NCBI GenBank assembly: GCA_045636325.1
Contig: JAZTXH010000013.1
Location: 1-64,000 of the forward strand
Source: CAKSHP01 sp045636325
GTDB lineage: Bacteria > Bacillota > Clostridia > UBA1381 > UMGS1253
DNA: 64,000 nucleotides
Direction: 5' to 3'
The notes under the pieces are model-generated. The model was not told the origin of the DNA. It worked only from the letters and a program-made list of their open reading frames with translations, and did not search any database. The position numbers and the translations under genes were made by a program. Below are positions 1-6,822 of the stretch, piece after piece; the first letter of the stretch is position 1; each line of letters starts with the position of its first letter.

Positions 1-19
1 ACTTAATATGGCGCTCTTT

Positions 20-93
20 AGGGGTATGATGTAATGGTAACATGCCGGTCTCCAAAACCGTTCTTGAGGGTTCGAGTCCTTCTACCCCTGCCA
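20..93 (+). tRNA. tRNA-Trp (anticodon CCA)
   Basis: A 74-nt cloverleaf. The acceptor stem AGGGGTA pairs with TACCCCT, followed by discriminator G and an encoded CCA. The anticodon loop CTCCAAA gives CCA, reading UGG (Trp). The T loop is TTCGAGT. The anticodon stem has one C-T mismatch at its outer pair. The integrase remnant 400 bp downstream points towards it, so its 3' end may have served as an attachment site; that is inference. Confidence 0.95.
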
Positions 94-101
94 ATATATT
101 T

Positions 102-132
102 GGCTCAAACACTGGGTTTGAGCCATTTTTTA
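102..132 (+). terminator. Rho-independent terminator after tRNA-Trp
   Basis: A 9-bp stem (102-110 with 116-124, GGCTCAAAC/GTTTGAGCC), a 5-nt loop and a T-rich tail ATTTTTTATT. It starts 8 nt after the tRNA CCA end. Confidence 0.9.
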
Positions 133-506
133 TTGTCAAAATTAGAGAGCGGCAATCTTCACTTTTTTGAGCATCAATAGCAAATTTTAGTAATTTTAGA
201 TTATATTTCTGATGACGGCGCATGGTCTTGAGACTCAAATAAATATGCCTGAAATGAGCATCAATTTCGCATACGGTCGCATCCGTTTCTAACGATTCCG
301 TCTGCTACATCATCATTTTAGCATCACTTGATTACGGCAATTCCGTCGAATTCGGTTATAGAGAGCAATTCTGCAAGAATATTTTTTAATTCTCGCAGAT
401 TATTTTTTGCCTTAAACTAGAATTTCGTTTTTCTTTGTTTACTATATATCAAAATTTGATACACCCAGAGTTTCAATTCTCAGGGTGTATTTTGTTTTGG
501 ATTCTG
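133..506. other. Non-coding stretch between tRNA-Trp and integrase remnant
   Basis: About 370 bp with no credible gene. On the minus strand there are only short open fragments of about 30 codons without a start or ribosome binding site, consistent with decayed mobile-element DNA. The one structured site is the hairpin at 459-490. Confidence 0.6.
459..496. terminator. Hairpin downstream of integrase remnant
   Basis: ATACACCC at 459-466 pairs with GGGTGTAT at 483-490, extended by GAG/CTC inside. It lies 17 bp beyond the stop codon of the minus-strand integrase tail and is flanked by T-rich DNA on the plus side, so it may work in either direction. Confidence 0.6.
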
Positions 507-779
507 TTATATCTCGAATCCGTCTGTGATTCCGGTGAGCCTTGAGGTGTCCTTCTTTACATAGTACCTTTCGGTTATCTCGGTAGTGGTGTGTCCGAGG
601 ATGTCGGCTACCGCTTTTATATTTAGTGTCTTTATGCTTCCGTCAGCACACTTTGTTCCGTTGATTAGCTTGGTGGCGAAGGTGTGTCTGAATGCATGGA
701 GTCCTTTTGTTTCTATTCCTGCAGCATCTTCTATTCTATATAGTCGTTTTCGTAGGTTATGCTTATTTTTGTTATAATG
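507..779 (-). pseudogene. Tyrosine recombinase (phage/ICE integrase), C-terminal remnant
   Basis: The minus strand, with its stop at 507-509, reads as the last ~90 residues of a tyrosine integrase. The catalytic-domain signature GLHAFRHTFATKL (HxxR), then ILGHTTTEITERYYVK with the second His and the nucleophile Tyr, is intact. The reading frame stays open to about 828, but recognisable homology stops near 777, where IS110 sequence begins. The N-terminal SAM-like domain and the first catalytic Arg are missing, so it cannot be active. It is probably the relic of an element that used tRNA-Trp as target. Confidence 0.85.
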
Positions 780-2000
780 AGGAGGTAATGGACTGACGGT
801 TCTTTGGGTGAACTTAGCGTTCGGGCATTAAACAGTCATCCACCTTCTTGTTATAAAGATTCGGTTAAGCAGGTTGTTCCGGAATATATTCTGCGTTCGC
901 GTAACTAGCCAAAGTGAATCGTAATAAGTACAGGTGGAAACATTACATATTAAAAAACGAAAGAAGGAATGTGAATGATTAGTGTAGGAATTGATGTTTC
1001 AAAGGGCAAAAGTATGGTTTGTATTATGAAACCGGGTGGTGAGGTTTTGAAAACACCATTTGAAATGCAGCATACTATGGATGAAGTTCTTTCCCTTGCA
1101 ACTCTCATCAAATCATATGACGAAGAGGTCAGAGTGATTTTGGAGAGTACAGGGTATTACCATCTGCCTATTGTAACAGTCCTTATTGAGAAAGGCATTT
1201 TCGTCAGTACAGTAAATGCTTTGCGTATGCAAAAGTTTTGCTCTCAAAATATCAGAAGAGCTAAAACAGACCGTATTGATTCAATTAACATTGCAATGTT
1301 TGGTATTTGCTATTGGGATGAGCTTAATCCTGTAATGCCTCCTGAAGATACATATCGGGAATTAAAATTCTTGGCAAGGCAGTATTACCAATCTACCTCG
1401 ATGCTGGTAAAAACGAAAATCAATTTCGGCGTTCTATGCGACCAGGTTATGCCCGGTGTCCAAAATATTGTCCATGAATACAGGGGGACTCAAAAGATAA
1501 CCGGCATCGTTAAGCGGTATCTTCATTTTGATAACATACTCAAAATGAGTAAAAATCGTTTCAAAACAGATTATTGCAAATGGGCACAAAAACAGGGATA
1601 CCGCAACTGTGAACAGACTGCAGAAAAATTATACGCTGCAGCCCAAATCGGTATCCCTGTGCTTCCTAACTCTCTATCTACCACAATAGTCATTACGGAA
1701 GCAATACGAGTACTTCATGAAATGGAAGCATCTCGCAACACTATTTTAGCACAAATGCAAGCTCTTGCCAAGACATTACCTGAATATCAGGTTGTAAGAG
1801 AAATGTCTTGCATTGGGGATGTTTTAGCGCCGAAATTAATTGCTGAGATTGGAGATATACGCAAATTCCGCAACAAGCACTCATTAATCGCATATGCAGG
1901 AATAGATGCTCCTCCATATCAATCAGGCTCCTTTAACGCTATGGAAAGGCATATTTCAAAGCGTGGAAACCGATATCTTCGTAAGACAGGGTTTGAAGTT
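780..2000 (+). mobile_element. IS110-family insertion sequence, 3'-truncated
   Basis: The element comprises a ~195-bp non-coding left end, typical of IS110 where the bridge RNA is encoded, and a DEDD transposase gene. The left boundary (~778-790) is where integrase homology stops. The right boundary is placed near 1997-2003, where the sequence becomes the tail of an unrelated DUF6774-like gene in another frame. IS110 elements lack clear terminal inverted repeats, so the ends are approximate. No right-end non-coding segment is visible, so the copy is probably immobile. Confidence 0.75.
785..970 (+). ncRNA. Candidate IS110 bridge RNA (left-end ncRNA)
   Basis: Position and family suggest a bridge RNA: IS110 left ends upstream of the transposase encode a structured guide RNA. 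The sequence shows a 5' stem (790-797 GGACTGAC with 835-841, one bulged C) enclosing a small hairpin (GTTC 799-802 with GAAC 810-813) and a large internal loop. The rest could fold further, but I could not establish target- and donor-binding loops. The original insertion target is also uncertain because the right end is lost. Confidence 0.5.
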
Positions 2001-2033
2001 ATGCAATCGCTAATGCAATTTCAAGTAAATTAA
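975..2033 (+). CDS. IS110-family DEDD transposase, C-terminally truncated
   Basis: Site-specific recombinase of the IS110 family, 352 aa. The N-terminal DEDD (RuvC-like) domain shows GIDVSK (Asp7), a conserved Glu in VILESTGYY and Asp residues in RAKTDRIDSINIA. The C-terminal transposase_20 domain includes CIGDVLAPKLIAEIGDIRKF and PPYQSGSF with the conserved Ser region, then GNRYLRKTGFEVMQSLM. Family members normally run roughly 40-60 residues further. Here the frame leaves the element after FEVMQ and ends in foreign sequence, so the protein is chimeric at its tail. A ribosome site AGAAGGA lies about 8 nt before the ATG. Probably inactive. Confidence 0.85.
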   Translation: MISVGIDVSKGKSMVCIMKPGGEVLKTPFEMQHTMDEVLSLATLIKSYDEEVRVILESTGYYHLPIVTVLIEKGIFVSTVNALRMQKFCSQNIRRAKTDRIDSINIAMFGICYWDELNPVMPPEDTYRELKFLARQYYQSTSMLVKTKINFGVLCDQVMPGVQNIVHEYRGTQKITGIVKRYLHFDNILKMSKNRFKTDYCKWAQKQGYRNCEQTAEKLYAAAQIGIPVLPNSLSTTIVITEAIRVLHEMEASRNTILAQMQALAKTLPEYQVVREMSCIGDVLAPKLIAEIGDIRKFRNKHSLIAYAGIDAPPYQSGSFNAMERHISKRGNRYLRKTGFEVMQSLMQFQVN

Positions 2034-2149
2034 GCACAGAAGAAACAACGCTACTTGCTACCATTTTCGTACAATTAGGTGATACATTGGCAACTATTGC
2101 AACACAAAGAGCGATATGCGAGGCTACGGAAGATAAAATCAAAAACTAA
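1997..2149 (+). pseudogene. DUF6774-like small protein, C-terminal fragment
   Basis: Overlapping the transposase tail in a different frame, the sequence reads AIANAISSKLSTEE, then LLATIFVQLGDTLATIATQR, then a charged tail ending at 2149. This is the usual C-terminal half of small DUF6774-type proteins of Clostridia (alternating Ala/Ile helix, then LGDTL..IA.QR). Upstream in frame is a stop at 1994-1996 inside IS sequence, so the 5' half is lost. It is convergent with the DUF421 gene, whose stop it overlaps. The family name is from memory. Confidence 0.65.
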
Positions 2150-2820
2150 TTTATCGGAAATAACGTGAGCTTATTATTTTTATCACATATACCTAAATAG
2201 ATTTCTTTTGCACTATTATACTTTTGCTCTTTTAATTGCTTATCAAGCCATGTCAAATCAAGCCCAAGCCTTCTTAGATTTTCATGCAAAATGCGACCAT
2301 CCATAATAACCTCAGTACAAATTTCTTCTTTGGGAGGTGTAAGATTCATGTCTTTCGGTGTTACAGGACGTTTGTCACTTACAGGCAATATTGTTAACCT
2401 TCCGTTATATTCAAATATCGCTGTCTGAATATCATTTAAATTAAAATACCCTTCCTGTCGGCACAAAACCATAAATTCAGAAAGTTCAAGTTTTGCTTTC
2501 TTCATATTTTTTCGATACAACTTTCCATTATCCATAATGATGGTTGGGGTTCCATTGATATATTTTCGAATTTTAGGAAATTTGTGTGCAAGTATAGTCA
2601 GTCCAAACGCAACAAGACCGTAAATTATCATAGCAATTAACGGTTTCCAGGGTCTCTCCAGTTCCGTTGCCAATTCTGCAGCTATAGAACCTATGGTTAT
2701 TCCTGTAATATAGTCAAAAAAATCCAGCTGTGCCATTTGTTTATGTCCCATAACTTTTGCAATTACAAACAAAACCAAAGCTGACAGTATAGATGTTAAA
2801 ACAACTTTAAGTATTTCCAT
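2146..2820 (-). CDS. DUF421 (YetF/YcaP-type) membrane protein
   Basis: 224 aa. The N-terminal part has about three transmembrane helices (residues ~5-80), with the family motif GHKQMAQLDFFDYITGITIGS. Then comes a cytoplasmic DUF421 domain with GTPTIIMDNGKLYRKNM and LSEFMVLCRQEGYFNLNDI. The biochemical role of the family is unknown; homologues in Bacillus are spore- or stress-associated. A ribosome site (AGGAAGTGATATAAT-ATG) supports the start. It follows the 75-aa gene by 6 bp, so the two are probably cotranscribed. Its stop overlaps the stop of the DUF6774-like fragment. Confidence 0.9.
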   Translation of the reverse strand: MEILKVVLTSILSALVLFVIAKVMGHKQMAQLDFFDYITGITIGSIAAELATELERPWKPLIAMIIYGLVAFGLTILAHKFPKIRKYINGTPTIIMDNGKLYRKNMKKAKLELSEFMVLCRQEGYFNLNDIQTAIFEYNGRLTILPVSDKRPVTPKDMNLTPPKEEICTEVIMDGRILHENLRRLGLDLTWLDKQLKEQKYNSAKEIYLGICDKNNKLTLFPIN

Positions 2821-2826
2821 ATTATA

Positions 2827-3054
2827 TCACTTCCTATTCCATATTAGTATGTCCTCATATCTTTTTCTTATCCCTCTTAAACACTTCAAAAAGAATAACA
2901 TATAATACAATATCAGAGGTGATATTATGAATTCGTGTGAATTGACTGCAACTATTACTGCAATCGCAAGCGCACTGGCATGTAAATTAAGTATAGATGA
3001 AATAAGTCTTTTAGCTTCATCATTAACTGGGAGACACTTTAGCAACCATTGCAT
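2827..3054 (-). CDS. Small hypothetical membrane protein
   Basis: 75 aa, family not recognised. A polar N-terminus (about 20 residues) is followed by one or two hydrophobic segments (about 25-58) and a basic tail (RGIRKRYED). It lies 6 bp upstream of the DUF421 gene in the same direction, which supports a shared operon. The ribosome binding site is weak (AGGA about 14 nt before the ATG), so the exact start is uncertain. Confidence 0.5.
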   Translation of the reverse strand: MQWLLKCLPVNDEAKRLISSILNLHASALAIAVIVAVNSHEFIISPLILYYMLFFLKCLRGIRKRYEDILIWNRK

Positions 3055-3114
3055 TACAACGAAATAAATCCTGCAGATTTATAAAATCGTTTTGTCACAA
3101 TCCCTTTTGTTATA

Positions 3115-4143
3115 TCAAAGCACATCTGCAATATCATAAATAAGCTTTTCAGTCTTTTCCCATCCAAGACAAGGGTCGGTAATTGATTTTCCGTATACAC
3201 CTTCTTGCGTCTTTTGCGCCCCGTCTTCAATATAGCTTTCTATCATAAGACCTTTAACAATCTTTTTAACATCCGAGCTGTGACGGCAGCTATGAAGGAC
3301 TTCTTTTGCAATTCGGGGCTGTTCTTCCCATTTCTTTCCCGAGTTTGCGTGGTTGGTGTCTATAATAACCGCAGGATTTTTAAGGCCTGATTTGTCATAT
3401 ATTTCTGCAAGATTAATAAGGTCTTCATAATGATAGTTGGGTATTGCCTGACCATGCTTGTTCATATATCCTCTTAAGATTGCATGACTAAGAGGGTTGC
3501 CCTGACTTTCAACCTCCCATCCTCTGTAAATAAAAGTATGAGAATGCTGTGCGGCTGTAATTGAATTCATCATAACAGAAATATCTCCTGCAGTGGGGTT
3601 TTTCATTCCTACCGGAATATCAAGTCCACTGGCTGTTAAGCGATGCTTTTGATTTTCAACTGACCTTGCACCAATTGCAACGTAAGCCAAGAGGTCAGAA
3701 AGATATCTGTAATTTTCAGGATAAAGCATTTCGTCTGCACAGGTAAATCCTGTTTCTCCCATCGCTCTTAAATGCAGATTTCTGATTGCAATAACTCCCT
3801 TTAACATATCAGACTCTTTATTTGGGTCAGGCTGATGAAGCATGCCCTTGTATCCATCTCCGGTTGTTCTGGGTTTATTTGTGTAAATTCTCGGAATAAT
3901 AAGTATTTTATCGGACACCTTTTCTTGAACTTCTCTTAAGTGAGAAATATAGTCTATAACGCTGTCATCATTGTCTGCAGAGCATGGCCCTATAATAAGA
4001 ATGAATCTGTCAAGTTTGCCTTCGAATACCGACTTTATTTCAACATCTCTTTTTATTTTTAATTTTTCAAGGTCATATGTTAACGGATACTGCTGTTTAA
4101 TCTCCATTGGTATCGGTAATTTGCGTTTGAAATTCATATTCAT
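3115..4143 (-). CDS. aroF: 3-deoxy-7-phosphoheptulonate (DAHP) synthase, class I
   Basis: Condenses phosphoenolpyruvate with erythrose 4-phosphate, the first step of the shikimate pathway. The 342 aa match the AroF/AroG/AroH type, with IIGPCSADNDDSVIDY, IPRIYTNKPRTTGDGYKG (the KPRTT substrate loop), GARSVENQKHR, GMKNPTAGD and the metal-site region VIIDTNHANSGKKW. A strong ribosome site (AAAGGAGG, 9-nt spacing) fixes the start. Last gene of pheA-tyrA-aroF, 21 bp after tyrA. It therefore feeds the Phe/Tyr branch and may share the leader-peptide control upstream of pheA. Confidence 0.95.
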   Translation of the reverse strand: MNMNFKRKLPIPMEIKQQYPLTYDLEKLKIKRDVEIKSVFEGKLDRFILIIGPCSADNDDSVIDYISHLREVQEKVSDKILIIPRIYTNKPRTTGDGYKGMLHQPDPNKESDMLKGVIAIRNLHLRAMGETGFTCADEMLYPENYRYLSDLLAYVAIGARSVENQKHRLTASGLDIPVGMKNPTAGDISVMMNSITAAQHSHTFIYRGWEVESQGNPLSHAILRGYMNKHGQAIPNYHYEDLINLAEIYDKSGLKNPAVIIDTNHANSGKKWEEQPRIAKEVLHSCRHSSDVKKIVKGLMIESYIEDGAQKTQEGVYGKSITDPCLGWEKTEKLIYDIADVL

Positions 4144-4164
4144 TTTTTGCTTCCTCCTTTTAAA

Positions 4165-5022
4165 TCATTTCTTGTCAAACAATGCCCTGCGCCGAGTGGA
4201 ATGACGCATCATTTTTCTCATCCCGTCTATATCTTCTGTTTCAAGCATGGATTTTAATTCTTTAAACTTATCCATAAACATATCCATCTGATTTATGAGT
4301 ACATCCTTGTTTGCCACAAAAAGTTCACTCCACATCAAATCATTTATTCTGGCAATACGAGTTAAATCCCTGAATGAGTCACCCGTAAATTTTTCCATAT
4401 TTTCTTTATCATTGCACGTCATAAGAGTGATTGCAATGCAGTGAGTAAGTTGTGAAAGAAACCCTATCATTTCGTCATGTTCTTCCGGCGAAAGCGTTGT
4501 AACATTTGAAAATCCAAGCAGTCTTCCAATTTCAAGACAGGTGTTAATCGCTTCAGGTGTATTCTTATCGGTAGGAGTAACAATATAGTTTGCACCGGCA
4601 AACATCTTGTCTGTACTGTTTTCAACACCCGAAACCTCACGGCCTGCCATGGGGTGCGCTGCAATAAATTCCACATCAGATCTTAATATATCCTGAATTT
4701 TATAGACGATACCTCTTTTAATGCCTGTCACGTCTGTTATGATTGCTCCGCTTTTCAAAAGGCTTTGGTTTTTTTCAATCCATTCTATAAAAACGTGGGG
4801 ATAAAGAGCAAATATCACAAGGTCAGCATCACCTATTATTTTTTTGTCAAGTTTCGTTGAGCCCTCATCAATTATATTTTCTGCAAGTGCATAATCTATG
4901 GAGCTTTGCTCTTTGGTAATTGCACTTATAAAAAATCCGAAACGTTTTAAAACTCTTGCGTAACTGCCGCCCAAAAGTCCAAGACCTACTATTAATATTT
5001 TCTTGCTTACATCTACTATCAT
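4165..5022 (-). CDS. tyrA: Prephenate dehydrogenase
   Basis: Oxidative decarboxylation of prephenate to 4-hydroxyphenylpyruvate, for tyrosine. 285 aa: an N-terminal Rossmann fold with GLGLLGG (GxGxxG, residues 13-18), the catalytic-region AAHPMAGREVSGVE, and a helical C-terminal dimerisation domain with EEHDEMIGFLSQLTHCIA. No C-terminal ACT domain is present, unlike many Bacillus TyrA proteins. Preceded by AGGTGA seven nt before the ATG. Sits between pheA (31 bp) and aroF (21 bp) in one operon. Confidence 0.93.
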   Translation of the reverse strand: MIVDVSKKILIVGLGLLGGSYARVLKRFGFFISAITKEQSSIDYALAENIIDEGSTKLDKKIIGDADLVIFALYPHVFIEWIEKNQSLLKSGAIITDVTGIKRGIVYKIQDILRSDVEFIAAHPMAGREVSGVENSTDKMFAGANYIVTPTDKNTPEAINTCLEIGRLLGFSNVTTLSPEEHDEMIGFLSQLTHCIAITLMTCNDKENMEKFTGDSFRDLTRIARINDLMWSELFVANKDVLINQMDMFMDKFKELKSMLETEDIDGMRKMMRHSTRRRALFDKK

Positions 5023-5053
5023 TTTAATTTCACCTGTGTTCTAAATTTCTTTA

Positions 5054-6142
5054 TTATATTTCTACATGGGATGCAAAAGTTCCTGCGATTTTTAACTTGT
5101 CGCACACTTTATTTAAATCTTCAATCATTTTTTTTCCTTTCTCTGTTTCGCATGTTCCGTCAATCTCTATATAAAAATAGTACTGCCACGAATGTTTTTT
5201 AAGAGGTCTGCTTCTGAGGGCTGTCATATTGTATCCGTATTTACCAATAATACTTATAGCTTCTGCAAGAGAGCCAGCTTCATTTTTAACTGTAAACATC
5301 AAAACGGAATTCGAAAGTGAACAAGAGTTTGCTTTCACTTTTGAAAGAACCGCAAAACGTGTGGTATTTTCTCCACTTTTATTTATGTTTGCCTCTAGAA
5401 CCTTAAGGCCATAAAGTTCCGCTGTTTCTACGCTTGCAATAGCCCCAAGAAATTTATCTTTCCTATCTGCAACGGCCTTAGCCGCAACTGCAGTGTTATT
5501 TGCATCTTCTGTTTCAAATCCACGAAAAGCGATATAATCGTGACACTGACTAAGCGCCTGAGAATGGCTTGTCACTTTTTTGATATCTTCAACCGTTGCA
5601 TCGGAAAGACCTAATAAATTCTGCCTGATTTCAAGCTCGTAAATTCCGTTTATAAATAGTCCGCCTGAGAATATAAGGTCAATGGTCTGCCCCACTTCGC
5701 CGGCATAGCTGTTTTCAATCGGTAAAACTGCCGCGTCGCTCTCTCCGCTTACTACAGAATCGTAAGCTGATTTAAAATCCCTGTATGACACTCTGTTACT
5801 TTCAGGAAATATCCTTCCTGCCGCAATATGTGCAAAAGCTCCTTCTACACCGCTGTATGCAACTTTAAGACCTGACTGCATACGGTATTGATATGCTTTT
5901 GAAATTGACATCAGATTTTTAATATAGTCAATATAATATCCCTTTATAGTTTCATCTTCTATCATAGCCGAGTTTTTCTCAATTACCGCATCTTCTCTTT
6001 TTTTATCAAGTATTGGAAGTCCGAATTCTTTTTTATATTCATATAACATTTCAGCCGCTCTCATTCGTTTAACAAAAAGCTCTGCCATTGTAGAATCTAT
6101 ATCGTTTATAATTTTTCTTGCTTCATCCAGTTTATTTGACAT
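5054..6142 (-). CDS. pheA: Bifunctional chorismate mutase / prephenate dehydratase (P-protein)
   Basis: Makes phenylpyruvate from chorismate. In order: chorismate mutase helices (~1-85, KLDEARKIINDIDSTMAELFVKR), the prephenate dehydratase domain (~95-275, with VLPIENSYAGEV and the catalytic-type TTRFAV) and a C-terminal ACT domain (~285-360, NMTALRSRP) for Phe feedback. I chose ATG 6142 (362 aa) over the upstream TTG at 6160, because AAAGG and GGAG precede the ATG. The gene begins immediately after a terminator-like hairpin (6165-6200) and a Phe-rich leader peptide, so attenuation by Phe is likely. First gene of pheA-tyrA-aroF. Confidence 0.93.
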   Translation of the reverse strand: MSNKLDEARKIINDIDSTMAELFVKRMRAAEMLYEYKKEFGLPILDKKREDAVIEKNSAMIEDETIKGYYIDYIKNLMSISKAYQYRMQSGLKVAYSGVEGAFAHIAAGRIFPESNRVSYRDFKSAYDSVVSGESDAAVLPIENSYAGEVGQTIDLIFSGGLFINGIYELEIRQNLLGLSDATVEDIKKVTSHSQALSQCHDYIAFRGFETEDANNTAVAAKAVADRKDKFLGAIASVETAELYGLKVLEANINKSGENTTRFAVLSKVKANSCSLSNSVLMFTVKNEAGSLAEAISIIGKYGYNMTALRSRPLKKHSWQYYFYIEIDGTCETEKGKKMIEDLNKVCDKLKIAGTFASHVEI

Positions 6143-6156
6143 CTCCGATATTCCTT

Positions 6157-6239
6157 TCAAAAGAAAACCTCACTTGTATTTTTTACGGCAAGTGAGGTTT
6201 AAAAATATTATTTATACTAAAAACTTTAAAACTCACTCT
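6157..6239 (-). promoter_or_regulatory. Transcription attenuator of the pheA operon
   Basis: On the minus-strand RNA a perfect 12-bp hairpin (6189-6200 with 6165-6176, AAACCTCACTTG/CAAGTGAGGTTT) is followed by UUUUCUUUU: an intrinsic terminator ending just before the pheA ribosome site. The sequence 6231-6239 (GAGTGAGTT), directly after the leader-peptide stop, can pair with the terminator's first arm (CTCACT and AAA with one bulged C), giving a mutually exclusive antiterminator. A ribosome at the leader stop would cover it and allow termination. A ribosome stalled on Phe codons would leave it free. Confidence 0.75.
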
Positions 6240-6335
6240 TTATTTTTGAATAGCAAAATAAGCACAGTCAAAACAAAAGCCTGCACCAAAGCTATAAAAA
6301 TATTTGCTTGATTTAATAAATAAAGACAAGTTCAT
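6240..6335 (-). CDS. Phe/Tyr-rich leader peptide of pheA operon
   Basis: 31 codons, beginning with ATG at 6333-6335 and a good ribosome site (AGAAGG, 8-nt spacing). Six of the 31 residues are Phe and three are Tyr, clustered as KYFYSF, GFCF and AYF; the peptide begins MNLSLF. The stop codon (6240-6242) directly abuts the antiterminator arm. This is the layout of classical ribosome-mediated attenuation, as in enteric pheA/pheST leaders, which is unusual in Firmicutes, where T-boxes usually do this job. Function is inferred from composition and position. Confidence 0.7.
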   Translation of the reverse strand: MNLSLFIKSSKYFYSFGAGFCFDCAYFAIQK

Positions 6336-6370
6336 AATAATTACCTTCTGAATTTATATTTTTTAAAATC

Positions 6371-6802
6371 TTAGAGCTTGTTTATATCTGCTTCGGTTAT
6401 AAGCTTAAAGCATGCATTTGTAAGCGCAGCTTCCGCCAGCTCATTATTTTCAACCCTCAATACCACATAAGCATGCTTTTCTGTGCGCGCCATAAATGCA
6501 TAAAGATATTCAACATTTATATCTGCTTTGTCTAAAACATCAAGCGCCGCAGTTAATTTTCCGGGCTCGTCGCCGATTTTAACACCTACAACATCAACCA
6601 CTTTAATAAGATAGTCGCTTTTTTCAAGCACTTTTTTGGCTTCCTTTTCGTCATTCACAATAAGACGAAGAATACCGAAATCCTGTGTTTCTGCAATGGA
6701 TAGTGCTCGCATGTTAATGCTGTTTTTAGCAAGAATGTCTGTTACCTCAACAATCGCGCCTTTTCTGTTAGGAACAAAAACCGTTAACTGTTTAATAGCC
6801 AT
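6371..6802 (-). CDS. Tandem ACT-domain protein
   Basis: 143 aa made of two ACT domains (about 4-70 and 72-138): QLTVFVPNRKGAIVEVTDIL opens the first and VVGVKIGDEPGKLTAALDVL the second. Such stand-alone tandem-ACT proteins bind amino acids and often sit beside phenylacetate/aryl-CoA ligases in anaerobes. I chose ATG 6802 because AGGAG lies 8 nt upstream; the GTG at 6820 overlaps that site. It lies 20 bp after paaK, so both share the Phe T-box. It probably senses an aromatic amino acid, but the ligand is unproven. Confidence 0.88.
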   Translation of the reverse strand: MAIKQLTVFVPNRKGAIVEVTDILAKNSINMRALSIAETQDFGILRLIVNDEKEAKKVLEKSDYLIKVVDVVGVKIGDEPGKLTAALDVLDKADINVEYLYAFMARTEKHAYVVLRVENNELAEAALTNACFKLITEADINKL

Positions 6803-6822
6803 TTTCAAATCTCCTCTCACAT

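Noticed and set aside
133..458. Short minus-strand frames next to tRNA-Trp
   Set aside because: Longest stretch is about 30 codons without start, ribosome site or recognisable motif.
586..777. A 63-aa plus-strand frame opposite the integrase remnant
   Set aside because: It is the antisense of a clear integrase C-terminus with intact catalytic motifs, has no ribosome site and no recognisable domain.
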